This document shows positions 44,182-56,000 of a stretch of 64,000 bases of DNA, one piece after another; the stretch's first letter is position 1, and each line of letters opens with the position of its first letter. Source of the DNA: Bacteroides pyogenes (GTDB lineage: Bacteria > Bacteroidota > Bacteroidia > Bacteroidales > Bacteroidaceae); the NCBI RefSeq assembly GCF_014196225.1, contig NZ_JACIDI010000004.1:1-64000 (forward strand), written 5' to 3'. The notes beneath the pieces were generated by a model. That model searched no databases. It saw nothing but the letters and a program-made list of their open reading frames with translations, and was not told the DNA's origin. The translations under genes were made by a program, and so were the position numbers.

Positions 44182-45171
44182 ATGGACAAAATAATAGGAT
44201 TGGGAAATGCCCTTGTAGATGTGCTTGCCACTTTGAAAGACGATTCGCTTCTGCATGAAATGGGGTTGCCCAAAGGAAGCATGCAATTGATCGATGATCA
44301 TAAGTTGCAGCAGATCAATTTCAGGTTCTCGCAGATGAAAACCCATGTAGCCACAGGAGGGTCGGCAGGAAACGCTATCCTGGGGTTGGCTTGCCTCGGA
44401 GCAGGCACCGGTTTCATCGGAAAGGTGGGAAACGATGAGTATGGAGCGTTTTTCCGGAAGAATCTGCAGAAAAACAGCATTGAAGATAAGTTGCTCACTT
44501 CTACGGAATTGCCTTCGGGAGTTGCCTCTACCTTTATTTCGCCCGATGGAGAACGTACATTCGGCACGTATCTGGGGGCGGCCTCTGCATTGAAGGCGGA
44601 AGATCTGACGCTGGATATGTTTAAGGGTTATTCATATCTTTTCATCGAAGGCTATCTGGTGCAGAATCATGAGATGATTATCCGCGCCATCGAACTGGCT
44701 AAGGAGGAGGGGCTGCAGGTTTGTCTGGATATGGCGAGTTACAATATCGTTGCCGCCGATATGGAGTTCTTTGCTTTGCTTATCAATAAATATGTAGACA
44801 TTGTTTTTGCCAACGAAGAAGAAGCGAAGGCATTTACCGGCAAAGAACCGGAAGAAGCGTTGAAGCTGATGGGAAAGAAATGCAGCATTGCTGTTGTCAA
44901 GATCGGCGCGAAAGGGTCGTATATCCGCAAGGGGACGGAGGAAATTAAGGTTTCCGCCATTCCGGTGGGCAATGTGGTAGATACGACCGGTGCCGGAGAC
45001 TACTTCGCTTCGGGCTTTCTCTACGGATTGACGTGCGGCTATTCTCTGGAGAAGTGTGCCAAGATAGGTTCGATTCTTTCCGGCAACGTGATTCAGGTGG
45101 TTGGAACAACCATGCCTCAGGAACGCTGGGATGAAATAAAGTTAAATATAAACCGCATCTTGACGGAATAG
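44182..45171 (+). CDS. PfkB-family carbohydrate/adenosine kinase
   Basis: A 329-residue ribokinase-fold enzyme. GLGNALVDVLA opens the chain, GGSAGNAILGLACLGA is the first PfkB signature and DTTGAGDYFASGFLYGL the second, with the catalytic Asp and anion hole. The sequence resembles the adenosine kinase-like branch common in Bacteroidota, but ribose or other sugar substrates cannot be excluded. It is followed by an S41 protease gene 44 bp away and, further on, ahcY, whose product releases adenosine, so an adenosine-salvage link is plausible. Confidence 0.92.
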   Translation: MDKIIGLGNALVDVLATLKDDSLLHEMGLPKGSMQLIDDHKLQQINFRFSQMKTHVATGGSAGNAILGLACLGAGTGFIGKVGNDEYGAFFRKNLQKNSIEDKLLTSTELPSGVASTFISPDGERTFGTYLGAASALKAEDLTLDMFKGYSYLFIEGYLVQNHEMIIRAIELAKEEGLQVCLDMASYNIVAADMEFFALLINKYVDIVFANEEEAKAFTGKEPEEALKLMGKKCSIAVVKIGAKGSYIRKGTEEIKVSAIPVGNVVDTTGAGDYFASGFLYGLTCGYSLEKCAKIGSILSGNVIQVVGTTMPQERWDEIKLNINRILTE

Positions 45172-45215
45172 CCACGGATTGAGTTATTTTTACTTCTCAT
45201 TTTAAGGAAAGAAAT

Positions 45216-46901
45216 ATGAAAAAATTGCTGAATATGCGGATCATCGCTGCTGTTGCCGTCGTGATTTCCGTTATTGTCTTTTTCAGCTTCAAAAGCGGCG
45301 ACGACCGGGTTTTCCGGGTAGCCAAGAATCTGGATATCTTCAATGCGATAGTGAAGGAGCTGGACATGTTCTACGTGGATACGATCAATCCGGATAAAAC
45401 CGTCCGCGAGGGAATAGACCACATGCTTCTCTCGCTCGACCCTTATACGGAGTATTTCCCGGAAGAAGACCAGAGTGAATTGGAGCAAATGGTAAAAGGC
45501 AGCTTCGGAGGCATAGGATCTTTGATCACTTACAACACGAAGTTGAAACGTTCGATGATTGCCGAACCTTTCGAGGGTACTCCGGCAGCAAAGGCGGGGC
45601 TGAAAGCGGGAGACATTCTGATGGAGATCGATGGAGAAGACCTCGCCGGGAAAGACAACGCCCAAGTGAGCCAGATGCTGCGGGGACAGGTTGGGACGAG
45701 CTTTAAGCTGAAGGTGGAACGCCCCAACGAGAAAGGCGGACGCACGCCGATGGAGTTCGAAATCGTGAGGCAGACTATTCAGACTCCTCCTATACCTTAT
45801 ACTACCATGATGGAAGGGAATGTGGGCTATATCAACCTGAGCACCTTCTCCGGCAACCCTTCCAAAGACTTTAAAAAGGCGTTTCTCGACCTGAAGAAAC
45901 AAGGGGCGGCTTCGCTTGTAATCGACCTGCGCGCCAATGGCGGAGGACTGCTGGATGAGGCGGTGGAGGTAGCCAATTTCTTTTTGCCCCGCGGCAAGAC
46001 CATCGTCACCACGAAAGGAAAGATCAAACAGGCAGGCAACACATACAAAACGTTGCGTGAACCGCTGGATCCGGATATCCCGATTGCCGTATTGGTGAGC
46101 AGCGCCACGGCATCGGCTTCCGAAATCCTTTCGGGGGCTTTGCAGGATTTCGACCGTGCCGTGATTGTGGGCAACCGCACCTTCGGGAAGGGATTGGTGC
46201 AAGTGCCGCGTTCGCTGCCCTACGGAGGAACGATGAAGGTGACGACATCCAAATATTATATTCCGAGCGGACGGTGCGTGCAGGCCATCGACTACAAACA
46301 TCGCAATCCCGATGGAAGCGTGGGAGCCATACCCGACAGCCTGACCAAAGTGTTCCATACGGCTGCCGGCAGGGAAGTGCGCGACGGAGGCGGCATTCTG
46401 CCCGACACGGTGGTGAAGCAGGAAAAGCTTCCGAACATTCTGTTCTATCTCATGCGCGATAACCTGATTTTCGATTATGCTACCCGCTATTGCCTGAAGC
46501 ACGCGTCGATAGCTGCGCCGGAAAAATTCGAAATAACCGATGCCGACTACGGCGATTTCAAGGCAATGGTGAAGAAAGCCGGATTCAAATACGACCAGCA
46601 GAGCGAAAAGATATTGAAAACGCTGAAGGAAGCGGCGGAATTCGAAGGATATATGAAAGATGCTTCGGCGGAGTTCGGCGCATTGGAAAAGAAGCTGAGC
46701 CATGACTTGGACCGCGACTTGGATTATTTCTCGAAGAGCATCAGGAAGATGATAAACAACGAAATCGTGAAACGTTATTATTACCAGAGAGGAAGCATCA
46801 TACAGCAATTGAGGGATGACGCCGACCTGCAGGCGGCATTGAAGATACTGGGCCACCCGGTGAAGTATAAAGAGATACTTGGCGGCACAGCGACGCAATA
46901 A
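45216..46901 (+). CDS. S41 family C-terminal processing protease
   Basis: A 561-residue serine protease anchored by an N-terminal membrane helix or uncleaved signal (about 7-25). A PDZ domain lies at about 90-175 ([20 protein letters not shown]). The S41 catalytic core has [16 protein letters not shown] and the Ser/Lys dyad: S300 in [13 protein letters not shown] and K325 in FGKG, spaced 25 residues apart as in CtpA/Prc. The C-terminal region (about 420-561) is helical. It probably trims or degrades envelope proteins from their C-termini. Confidence 0.95.
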   Translation: MKKLLNMRIIAAVAVVISVIVFFSFKSGDDRVFRVAKNLDIFNAIVKELDMFYVDTINPDKTVREGIDHMLLSLDPYTEYFPEEDQSELEQMVKGSFGGIGSLITYNTKLKRSMIAEPFEGTPAAKAGLKAGDILMEIDGEDLAGKDNAQVSQMLRGQVGTSFKLKVERPNEKGGRTPMEFEIVRQTIQTPPIPYTTMMEGNVGYINLSTFSGNPSKDFKKAFLDLKKQGAASLVIDLRANGGGLLDEAVEVANFFLPRGKTIVTTKGKIKQAGNTYKTLREPLDPDIPIAVLVSSATASASEILSGALQDFDRAVIVGNRTFGKGLVQVPRSLPYGGTMKVTTSKYYIPSGRCVQAIDYKHRNPDGSVGAIPDSLTKVFHTAAGREVRDGGGILPDTVVKQEKLPNILFYLMRDNLIFDYATRYCLKHASIAAPEKFEITDADYGDFKAMVKKAGFKYDQQSEKILKTLKEAAEFEGYMKDASAEFGALEKKLSHDLDRDLDYFSKSIRKMINNEIVKRYYYQRGSIIQQLRDDADLQAALKILGHPVKYKEILGGTATQ

Positions 46902-46942
46902 TCGCAAAAAAGAAACGATATAAATCAAGAAAAGAAAACGAT

Positions 46943-48364
46943 ATGTCTACAGAAGAATTGTTTACCACACTGCCTTACAAAGTGGCAGATATGAGTCTTG
47001 CCGATTTCGGGCGCAAAGAGATTGAACTGGCGGAAAAAGAAATGCCGGGCCTGATGGCATTGCGCGAGAAGTACGGAGAAACAAAACCGTTGAAAGGCGC
47101 GCGTATCATGGGCTCGCTGCACATGACCATCCAGACGGCGGTGCTCATCGAGACGCTGGTGGCCTTGGGAGCCGATGTGCGCTGGTGTTCTTGCAATATC
47201 TACTCCACGCAAGATCATGCGGCGGCGGCGATTGCCGCTTCGGGAGTTCCCGTTTTTGCATGGAAAGGCGAGACTTTGGCGGACTACTGGTGGTGTACGT
47301 TGCAGGCATTGAGCTTCCCCGGCGGCAAGGGGCCTACGGTCATTGTAGACGACGGAGGCGACGCCACGATGATGATTCATGTCGGTTTCGAAGCCGAAAG
47401 CAACGCTGCGGTACTCGACAAAGAGGCGCATGCCGAAGACGAGATAGAGCTGAACGCCATCCTGAAGAGAGTGTTGGCGGAGGATGGAAACCGCTGGCGC
47501 CGGGTGGCAGCCGAAGTGCGCGGCGTATCGGAAGAGACGACGACCGGTGTTCATCGCCTGTATCAGATGAAGGAAGAAGGCAAGCTGCTTTTCCCGGCAT
47601 TCAACGTAAACGACTCTGTGACGAAGTCGAAGTTCGACAATCTGTACGGATGCCGCGAGTCGCTCGCCGACGGTATCAAGCGCGCTACCGACGTGATGAT
47701 TGCGGGCAAGGTAGTGGTTGTGTGCGGTTATGGCGATGTGGGCAAAGGATGCTCTCACTCGATGCGTTCTTACGGCGCGCGCGTGCTGGTGACGGAGGTC
47801 GATCCCATCTGCGCGTTGCAGGCAGCCATGGAAGGATTTGAAGTGGTGACCATGGAAGAGGCATGTACGGAAGGAAATATCTTTGTCACCACAACGGGCA
47901 ACATCGACATCGTTCGCATCGACCACATGGAGAAAATGAAAGACCAGGCCATCGTATGCAACATCGGGCACTTCGATAATGAAATACAGGTAGACGCCCT
48001 GAAGCGTTATCCGGGTATCCGCCGCGTAACTGTCAAGCCGCAGGTAGACCGTTACTTCTTCCCCGACGGGCATAGCATCATCTTGCTGGCTGACGGGCGT
48101 CTTGTCAATCTGGGATGCGCCACCGGCCACCCGTCGTTCGTCATGAGCAATTCATTCACCAATCAGACGCTGGCGCAGATCGAACTCTTCAACAAGAAGT
48201 ACGAAGTAGATGTTTACCGCCTGCCGAAGCATCTCGACGAAGAGGTGGCCCGCCTGCATCTGGAGAAGATCGGCGTGAAGCTCACGAAGCTGACTCCCGC
48301 TCAGGCTGCTTATATCGGCGTTCCGGTGGACGGGCCTTATAAGGCTGAACATTATAGATACTAA
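46943..48364 (+). CDS. ahcY: Adenosylhomocysteinase (SAH hydrolase)
   Basis: A 473-residue enzyme that splits S-adenosylhomocysteine to adenosine and homocysteine. Diagnostic motifs: [39 protein letters not shown] (catalytic Lys and Asp), the NAD-binding [22 protein letters not shown] and the C-terminal [10 protein letters not shown] with the Lys and Tyr that reach the partner subunit. The length includes the insertion typical of bacterial forms. It is 41 bp downstream of the protease gene. Confidence 0.98.
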   Translation: MSTEELFTTLPYKVADMSLADFGRKEIELAEKEMPGLMALREKYGETKPLKGARIMGSLHMTIQTAVLIETLVALGADVRWCSCNIYSTQDHAAAAIAASGVPVFAWKGETLADYWWCTLQALSFPGGKGPTVIVDDGGDATMMIHVGFEAESNAAVLDKEAHAEDEIELNAILKRVLAEDGNRWRRVAAEVRGVSEETTTGVHRLYQMKEEGKLLFPAFNVNDSVTKSKFDNLYGCRESLADGIKRATDVMIAGKVVVVCGYGDVGKGCSHSMRSYGARVLVTEVDPICALQAAMEGFEVVTMEEACTEGNIFVTTTGNIDIVRIDHMEKMKDQAIVCNIGHFDNEIQVDALKRYPGIRRVTVKPQVDRYFFPDGHSIILLADGRLVNLGCATGHPSFVMSNSFTNQTLAQIELFNKKYEVDVYRLPKHLDEEVARLHLEKIGVKLTKLTPAQAAYIGVPVDGPYKAEHYRY

Positions 48365-48374
48365 TTCAACGAGG

Positions 48375-50897
48375 ATGTGTAAAAAGCGAGTGTATATGAA
48401 GAGAATCCTTCCCGACCTGATTGCCGTTCTGGCTTTTGTCATTCTTTCTTTTGCCTATTTCTTTCCGGCGAATATCGAAGGACGCGTTTTGTTTCAGCAC
48501 GATTCGGTGGCGGGAGTCGGAGCCGGGCAGGAAGCCACGGAATATTTCGAGCGCACGGGCGAACGCACCCGTTGGACGAACGCCATCTTCGGAGGCATGC
48601 CCACTTACCAGATGTCTCCGAGCTACGACTCTACGAAGCCGTTGAAGTGGATAGAGAATATCTATCAACTCTATCTTCCTCCTTACGTGGTGCTGACGTT
48701 CATCATGATGCTCGGCTTCTACATCCTGTTGCGGGCGTTCGGCCTGTCGCCCTGGCTGTCCGGCTTGGGCGGGGTGATCTGGGCCTTTTCCTCCTACTTC
48801 TTTATCCTCATTTCGGCGGGGCACATCTGGAAGTTCGTAACGCTGGCTTATATCCCGCCTACGATTGCCGGGATGGTGTTGGCCTACAGGAAGAAATATC
48901 TGTTGGGGGGCATCGTTACAGCCTTGTTTGTCGCCCTTCAAATCCAGTCGAACCACATTCAGATGAGCTATTATTTCTTTTTTCTCATCTTGTTTATGGT
49001 GGGAGCCTATTTCGAAGAGGCTTACAGAAACAAAGAACTGCCCCATTTTTTCAAAGCGAGCGCCGTGCTTGTGCTGGCGGGGCTGATTGGCGTATGCGCC
49101 AACCTGTCGAACCTGTACCATACGTATGAGTACAGCAAGGAAACCATGCGGGGAAAAAGCGAGCTGAAGCATGAAGGAGCTGCCGCCGCTCAAACGAGCA
49201 GCGGGCTCAACCGCGATTATATCACGCAATGGAGCTATGGAATCGATGAAACGCTCACTTTCCTTGTACCTAACGTAAAGGGTGGGGCGTCGGTTCCTCT
49301 GTCGAAAAGCAAGACTGCGATGGAAAAGGCGAATCCGATGTACGGCGGACTGTATTCGCAACTGACGCAGTATTTCGGCGACCAGCCGATGACGGCAGGC
49401 CCCGTGTATGTGGGCGCCTTTGTCCTTTTCCTTTTCTTTCTGGGGTGTTTCATCGTCAAAGGTCCGTTGAAGTGGGCGTTGATAGGAGCTACCCTCTTCT
49501 CCGTTCTCCTTTCGTGGGGAAAGAACTTCATGGGGCTGACGGACTTCTTCATCGACTACGTTCCGATGTACAACAAATTCCGGGCGGTGTCTTCCATCCT
49601 GGTGGTGGCGGAATTTACCATTCCCTTGCTGGCGGTGCTGGCTTTGAAAGAGGTATTCACCCGTCCCGACGCGTTGAAATGGAAAGAAAACCGTACCGGA
49701 CTGATAGTGAGCTTCGCTCTTACCGCAGGCGTTGCCTTTATTTTGGCAGTGGCTCCGGGTATTTTCTTTTCCGGCTACGTGCCTGCTCAGGAGATGGCGG
49801 CGCTGCAACAGGGAATACCTGCCGAGCAGTTGGCTCCTGTGCTTGCCAACCTGAATGAGATGCGCGAAGCCTTGCTGACATCCGATGCCTGGCGCAGCCT
49901 GTTCATTGTCGTGTTGGGATGCGGACTGCTGCTTCTCTATCGTCAAGGTAAGCTGAAGGTTGCTTATACGGTGGCGGGCATCGCATTGCTTTGCCTCATC
50001 GACATGTGGGGAATCAACAAACGGTATCTGTATGATGAGGAGTTTATCCCCAAATCCCGGCAAACGGACGTATTCCGCAAGACACAGACCGATGAACTGA
50101 TTCTCCGGGATTCCGGTTTGAACTATCGCGTGCTGAACTTCGCCACCAATACATTCAACGAAAACAACACGGCCTATTGGCACAAGAGCGTAGGCGGTTA
50201 TCATGCCGCCAAACTGCGTCGCTATCAGGAGCTGATCGAGCGTCACATCGCGCCCGAGATGCAGGAGACGTATCGTGCCGTTGCTTCCGCAGCCGGCAGG
50301 ATGGATAGCGTGGATGCTTCCAAGTTCCGGGTGCTGAATATGCTGAATACGAAGTATTTCATTTTCCCTGCCGGAAATCAGGGACAGACTGTTCCCGTTG
50401 AGAACCCTTATGCGTACGGAAATGCCTGGTTTGTGGATAAAGTGCAATATGTCGATAACGCGAACGAAGAGATTGATGCGTTGGCGCATATCGTGCCGAC
50501 GGAAACAGCTGTGGTCGACACGAAGTTCAGGAATCAGCTGAAAGGCGTTACCGATGGATATAAAGATACTCTCTCGTCCATCCGCCTTGTGAGCTACGAG
50601 CCCAATCGCCTGGTGTACGAGACTTCGACGGCGAAAGACGGCGTGGCGGTATTCTCCGAAATCTATTACCCCGGCTGGCAGGCGACGGTCGACGGCAATC
50701 CCGTCGATATCGCCAGAGCCGATTATGTATTGCGGGCAATGCATCTGCCCGCCGGAGAACATCGCGTCGAAATGTGGTTCGACCCGCAAAGCCTTCATGT
50801 GACGGAGACTATCGCTTATTTGTCTTTGTTGCTCCTGTTTGCCGGAGGATTGGTCTGGGTCGGTTTGTGGTGGAAGAACCGGAAGCCGACGGGTTAA
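48375..50897 (+). CDS. YfhO-family multi-spanning membrane protein
   Basis: An 840-residue integral membrane protein with about 12 hydrophobic helices in the first two thirds (LIAVLAFVILSFAYFFPA, VLTFIMMLGFYILLRAF and others) and a large extracytoplasmic C-terminal domain. GGMPTYQMSP in the first loop and EIYYPGWQATVDG near the C-terminus are typical of YfhO proteins, which in Gram-positive bacteria are GT-C-type glycosyltransferases that decorate teichoic acids. In Bacteroidota the role is undefined; a polyprenyl-sugar-dependent transferase is inferred. ATG 48396 (residue 8) is an alternative start. The gene is 10 bp downstream of ahcY. Confidence 0.88.
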   Translation: MCKKRVYMKRILPDLIAVLAFVILSFAYFFPANIEGRVLFQHDSVAGVGAGQEATEYFERTGERTRWTNAIFGGMPTYQMSPSYDSTKPLKWIENIYQLYLPPYVVLTFIMMLGFYILLRAFGLSPWLSGLGGVIWAFSSYFFILISAGHIWKFVTLAYIPPTIAGMVLAYRKKYLLGGIVTALFVALQIQSNHIQMSYYFFFLILFMVGAYFEEAYRNKELPHFFKASAVLVLAGLIGVCANLSNLYHTYEYSKETMRGKSELKHEGAAAAQTSSGLNRDYITQWSYGIDETLTFLVPNVKGGASVPLSKSKTAMEKANPMYGGLYSQLTQYFGDQPMTAGPVYVGAFVLFLFFLGCFIVKGPLKWALIGATLFSVLLSWGKNFMGLTDFFIDYVPMYNKFRAVSSILVVAEFTIPLLAVLALKEVFTRPDALKWKENRTGLIVSFALTAGVAFILAVAPGIFFSGYVPAQEMAALQQGIPAEQLAPVLANLNEMREALLTSDAWRSLFIVVLGCGLLLLYRQGKLKVAYTVAGIALLCLIDMWGINKRYLYDEEFIPKSRQTDVFRKTQTDELILRDSGLNYRVLNFATNTFNENNTAYWHKSVGGYHAAKLRRYQELIERHIAPEMQETYRAVASAAGRMDSVDASKFRVLNMLNTKYFIFPAGNQGQTVPVENPYAYGNAWFVDKVQYVDNANEEIDALAHIVPTETAVVDTKFRNQLKGVTDGYKDTLSSIRLVSYEPNRLVYETSTAKDGVAVFSEIYYPGWQATVDGNPVDIARADYVLRAMHLPAGEHRVEMWFDPQSLHVTETIAYLSLLLLFAGGLVWVGLWWKNRKPTG

Positions 50898-51118
50898 GGT
50901 TATATGTAAACCTTCGTTTTTATTCAATTGATTAGTGAGCCTTTACGAAAGTCTCGACAATTAAGCTTAAATATTATTATTTGCTTCAACTAAGAGGCTA
51001 AGTTTAAAACTTATTTCCTGCTTTTAATAGATATGCTTGTAATCTAAGCAATAAAGAGGTTTTGATTTTACTGGATATTATTCGTTGCAAAAATTAAATA
51101 AAATAATTGGAAAGACAT

Positions 51119-51170
51119 AGAAGTACCACTTTCCTTAAAATAAAAATCAAGGTAAAGTGGTACTTCTTTT
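51119..51170. terminator. Hairpin between YfhO and SusD genes
   Basis: AGAAGTACCACTTT-CCTT pairs with AAGG-TAAAGTGGTACTTCT (one bulged base) and is followed by TTTT on the plus strand; A-rich sequence fills the loop. It lies 58 bp after the SusD stop and 220 bp after YfhO and probably ends both. The rest of 50898-51228 is AT-rich and shows no gene. Confidence 0.8.
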
Positions 51171-51228
51171 ATGTTGAAATTCTTAATTTAAAGAGCTTAA
51201 ATCTTTTAGAACTTTAGAATATATGTAT

Positions 51229-53070
51229 TTACCATCCGGGATTTTGTATCAGTTTTTTTGATCTTTGTATTTCGTCTAATGGGATAGGGTACAGATACAT
51301 ACGTTTTTCGAAAATACGTGTTTCGAATACGGTTCGCTTCATGAAATCGACTAGTGTAGTCGCATTCATATCCATTCCATGCACAGGGCCACCCTGTTTG
51401 TAACCTTCTTCTTCGGCACACATCCAACGACGCACATCGAAGTATCGTTGTCCTTCGACGAATAATTCGATACGGCGTTCGTGGCGGATAGCCCTTTCTT
51501 GTGCTTCTTGGTTGCCGATAATTTCAGGTTTGATATTTTTTAGCAAAGGAATTCCTGCTCTGTAACGAACGCTGTCGACATATTGTATAATTCGTGGATC
51601 GGCAGGATTGACGTGATTCAGAGCTTCGGCATAGAGCAAGTAAAAATCAGCCAACCTGAACAGCATTCCTGCGCGGAATTGTGATTTACTATTACTGCCT
51701 TGATTCAGGAGGTCACGGTTCATTCCTTTGTAGAGCAAATAGCCTGAATAGCTCATGTCTGCTTTGGAGTTATCGTCAGGTGTACCTTTGTAAAAGTAGA
51801 TTTTTTTATTTGTTTTCTGCCATACTTTTCCTGAGTAAGTGATGTTTTGATAGAATCTTGGTTCACGATTCTTATACATGTTGGGCACTCCTTCGTCATC
51901 GATCCCGTTTTCTTCATACAGGGGAGACTCTTTGATACTTTTTCCATCAATCATGAAGAAATCATCTATAGCTTCTTGTAGCACGCCTACTGAACCGAAG
52001 CCGCTGAATATGCCGCGAGGTGTGCATCTGCGTTCACGCCCTTCATTATTTAAACTTCCCCAGCTGTTTTTACTTGTTTGCCATATGGCTTCTGGGTTGT
52101 TGATACTTGTTTGGAATAGCCAATAGAGTGATTCTTCGGGATCAATCTTTCCATCTTTCATTACTTTGTACAACGAATAATGACCTGTGTGTGCATAGTC
52201 TATCAAACGTTGGAGCGCATTGAGTGCTTTTTCCCATTTGGAGTTTTTTTCTGTTGGGAAAATTTGTTTGTTTTGGTTATCTTTCAGTTCAATAGCTTCA
52301 CTATAACCTCCGTTGAGCAGGGGACTTGCTGCATAAACATGCAGTTTTGCAAGAATTGCTAATGCTGCACCTTTAGTCGGTGCTCCCGCCCTATCTTGAT
52401 TAGGTGTTCCGTCAGGGTTTACTTCTTTTTCGGGCAATTGCTCATAACAAGCATTAAGTTCGCTATCGATAAAGTCTACAACCTCGTCAACGGAACTCCG
52501 GTAGTAATCAAGGTCGGTGCCCGAAGGAGATACTACTTCGGTCATTATAGGTACAGGGCCGTATAGCTCGAACAATAGGAAATGATAATAGGCACGTAGA
52601 AATCGGGCCTCATTTTTCAGAGAACTTAGTTCGATTTCGTCGATAAAATCTGTTTGATCGCCTTTTGCTGGGATTATGCGAGCATACTCCATAAATTGGT
52701 TTGCTTGGCGAATTTGTTTGTAAAGTCCCCAGCGACTTAATGCTGCTGATCCAGCATGATATCCTACAGTAGGAATGGACTTCACGTTATTCTGTGCTGC
52801 TTTCAGTTCATCGGAAACAGCAGGCCACGGATTATCCAACCCATTTAATCCGGCATATGCTGAGGTGATTATGATATTTGAGACATCAGGTATACCTGTG
52901 TAAATATTTCGATGAAATCGACGGGCATATGATGTGTTTTCAAATACTTCTTTCATAGTCAGTTCAGCTGCCAAGTCATCGGATACATTCAAGTAATCGC
53001 TGCAAGCCGTGAAAATAGAAGTGCATAAGCACAGAGCCAATATAATAGATATTTTTCTTAATGTTTTCAT
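51229..53070 (-). CDS. SusD/RagB-family outer-membrane lipoprotein
   Basis: A 613-residue surface glycan- or nutrient-binding lipoprotein. The signal peptide ends in lipobox FTAC (Cys about 23) before SDYLNVS, the usual SusD opening. The body has TPR-like helices with LKNEARFLRAYYHFLLFELYGPVPI and, near the C-terminus, RLADFYLLYAEALN and RHERRIELFVEGQRYFDVRRW, all diagnostic of SusD. It lies 14 bp downstream of its SusC partner. It caps the SusC channel and captures the substrate at the cell surface. No glycosidase or other enzyme gene is adjacent, so the substrate is open. Confidence 0.96.
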   Translation of the reverse strand: MKTLRKISIILALCLCTSIFTACSDYLNVSDDLAAELTMKEVFENTSYARRFHRNIYTGIPDVSNIIITSAYAGLNGLDNPWPAVSDELKAAQNNVKSIPTVGYHAGSAALSRWGLYKQIRQANQFMEYARIIPAKGDQTDFIDEIELSSLKNEARFLRAYYHFLLFELYGPVPIMTEVVSPSGTDLDYYRSSVDEVVDFIDSELNACYEQLPEKEVNPDGTPNQDRAGAPTKGAALAILAKLHVYAASPLLNGGYSEAIELKDNQNKQIFPTEKNSKWEKALNALQRLIDYAHTGHYSLYKVMKDGKIDPEESLYWLFQTSINNPEAIWQTSKNSWGSLNNEGRERRCTPRGIFSGFGSVGVLQEAIDDFFMIDGKSIKESPLYEENGIDDEGVPNMYKNREPRFYQNITYSGKVWQKTNKKIYFYKGTPDDNSKADMSYSGYLLYKGMNRDLLNQGSNSKSQFRAGMLFRLADFYLLYAEALNHVNPADPRIIQYVDSVRYRAGIPLLKNIKPEIIGNQEAQERAIRHERRIELFVEGQRYFDVRRWMCAEEEGYKQGGPVHGMDMNATTLVDFMKRTVFETRIFEKRMYLYPIPLDEIQRSKKLIQNPGW

Positions 53071-53084
53071 AATATACTTTTATT

Positions 53085-56000
53085 TTAGAAAGTAAAATCC
53101 AGTCCTAGAGTAAAAGTCCGATTCAAAGGATAGGCAAACCCGCCATTTTTATTCCCTTGCTCCGGATCCCACATTTTTATGCTATCCCATACATACAAAT
53201 TGCTACCCTGTATATAGAAACGCAATGCTTCTAATTTCAATTTCTTTAAAGTTCTTTTTTCGAAACTGTATCCGAATTCGATATTTTTCAGGCGTAGAAA
53301 ACCAGCATCGCGCATCCACCACGTGCTTGGAGTAATATTATTTGTAAATCCGTTGGAATGCATGCGGGGAAACATTACTTCCTGTGAAGGGTTTTGCTCT
53401 GTCCAGCGGTTGCTCACTACTGAACGTACGGCAGACTCTTCTATTCCCCATTGGAACGGGAAGAAGGTAGCCGAAGCTCCGGTACCCAGAATGGTGGAAG
53501 TTTTTCCTGCTCCTTGAAAGAAGATACCTGCATAGAAACCTTTCCATTCCGCGTTGAATCCAAAGCCATAAACTATTTCGGGAACGGTAGGGTTACCCAC
53601 ATCTTCTACTTGGTCGTTACTGTCTATCCGACCATCGTTGTTTAGGTCTTTATACTTAATGTCTCCGGGGCGTAAACCGCTCGATAGGCCGGTTACTACA
53701 CCCGGCTTCAACTCATAAGTGCGGTTCAGTCCTTCACCCGTAATATTGAAATCGTCGAAAGTATAGAGTCCATCAGCAATGTAAAGCTTATTGGAATTGA
53801 GTCGTGTACCTTTTTTCTCCAGCCAAGGGTATATTTGTGGTACTTGGTCGAATTCTACGATTTCATTTCGTGCAAAAGTAAAGTTTCCGCGAGCGCTAAG
53901 TTTTACTTGCCCTATTTGTTCGTGAATCATAACGCTGGCGTCCACCCCCTGATTTTTCACTATACCGAAGTTTTGCCATGGCATTTGCTGGAAGCCTGTG
54001 ACGTTCAACACCGTGTTTCGTTGCAGCAAAATGCTTTTCCGTTTATTGTTGAAATAATCTACCTGTAAGTCGATTCGGTTGTCGAACAAGCCTATGTCTA
54101 TTCCATAATTTTGCTTGTCTTCAATTTCCCATGTGATGAAAGGTGATTCGAATTGTCCTTCTACAATGCCGTTTCCTATTCCTCCCAGCGGACCGGAATT
54201 GCTGAATCCGATGTTGTAACTACCCGCATTCTGTTTCATTGTACCCCTGTACAAGAAACGTGCGCCTCCGGTATCGTCATTTCCCGTACGGCCCATTGAT
54301 GTGCGAAATTTGAGTTTGTTGACGATCTTCTTTAATGCCGCCGGATAATACGGCTCATTGCTTGTATACCAAGCTATTCCTATTGCCGGGAAAAAACCGA
54401 AGCGATAACCTTTCGCAAAAGTTTCGGAGCCGGTATACCCAAAATTACCTTCTACGAAATAGCGTCCGTCGTAGCTGTAAGTCATACGCCCTACTAATCC
54501 CTGTTTCCGGTATGGTAGAGCGTTGTTGTGGTATTGTGTTTCTTTTTGCATATAAAGCAACATACCCGTCACTTCGTGTTTTTCTGCGAATGAGCGATTA
54601 TAATCGAATGCTGTTTCGAAATAGATTTTCTTGTCCGAGCTATTACTTAGGCTTTCAGATAAAACGTCGCTTCCTTCCACTACTTTATTAAAAATCAGCT
54701 CCCCATCTTCGTTGCGACCGGTGGCAACGTATTGGTTAGGTGTCATGGTCCTTTTGGCTACGTACTGCATGCCTGCGTCGAAGCTTACGATGCCTTTCCA
54801 CTTTAATCCGGAGGTGATGAAATCCAGTTTTTGTTCTACTTCCACTTTCGATTGGATAGCGGTTCTCCACTCTTTTGTATATCCCGAGTTTGCTAATAGG
54901 TTATACGGATTGACACGGTTGCTTGATGGGCGAGGATGCCCGGCAATTGTTCCATCGGAATAAACGGCAGGTAACAAATAAGACGGGGTGCGGCACATAG
55001 CGTTGAATATTTGATTGGTGGCAACTCCCGGATAGTTCGTTTGCAGATATTGTCCGCTGAGATCTACTTTCACCAGCGTAGTATTCGTAGCGTTGAAGTC
55101 GATGTTGCTGCGAAGATTGTAGCGCTTCAATCCGATATTATTGTCCCATTTGTTTTTCTCGTTTTCTTTGAAGATACCGTTTTCTTGATAGAAAGCTCCC
55201 GATACGAAATAACGGGCACGGTCGCTTCCTCCTCTGACATTCAATGTGTATCGCATGTTATAGGTATGTTCTCTAAGCATTTCTTTCAGCCAGTCAGTGT
55301 CAGGATAAAGATCTCTGTCGGCACCTGGTCCGTATTTGGCTATGTCTTCAGGTGTGCGTATACTGGCTGTGCCTTCATTGTTTAGTGCTTCGTTGAAAAG
55401 TTCCAATGTTTCTACCGAGTTCATAAACTTGGGTAAGCGCGTGGGGGTCAGAATTGTTCCTTCGGCGCGAAAAGATATTCTTGGTTTCTGCGAGTTACCG
55501 CGTTTAGAAGTAATTAGAATAACGCCATTAGCTCCTTCTGCTCCGTATACGGCTGTTGCGGCGGCATCTTTGAGTAGGGTAAACGATTCTATTTCATCTG
55601 TCTCGATGTCTTGCATGTCGCGTGGAACTCCATCGACTAATACTAACGGGTTAGTACCACCTTTAAAAGAACTTACTCCCCGAATCCAAAATTCCGAACT
55701 GTCGTAGCCCGGTTCTCCAGAACGTTGAACGGCTATTAGTCCCGGCACTTGTCCTGCTAAGTTATTGGTAAGATTCCGATTGGAAGAGACAGCCAATTCT
55801 GCCGGACTGATGGCATTGATGGAGCTTACTACACTGTTTTTCTTCTGTTTGCCATAGCCTATTACAACGACCTCATCCAGTGTCTTTAAGTCCTCATACA
55901 TCACGACATTGATGTTCGAACGTGCTTTTACTTTTACCTCTTCTGTATTATAACCTAAAAAAGAAAAAAGCAAAGTTATATTGTCGTTCTGTGGAACCAT

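Noticed and set aside
45117..46928. A 603-codon open frame opposite the S41 protease gene
   Set aside because: The plus strand encodes PDZ and S41 motifs with the catalytic dyad; the antisense frame has no recognisable feature.
46902..46942. SAH riboswitch upstream of ahcY
   Set aside because: The gap is only 41 bp, A-rich and without the needed stems.
48366..50927. An 853-codon open frame opposite the YfhO gene
   Set aside because: It is antisense to a protein with clear family motifs and membrane helices, and its translation (rich in His, Arg and Gln) resembles no protein. It arises from the codon use of the real gene.
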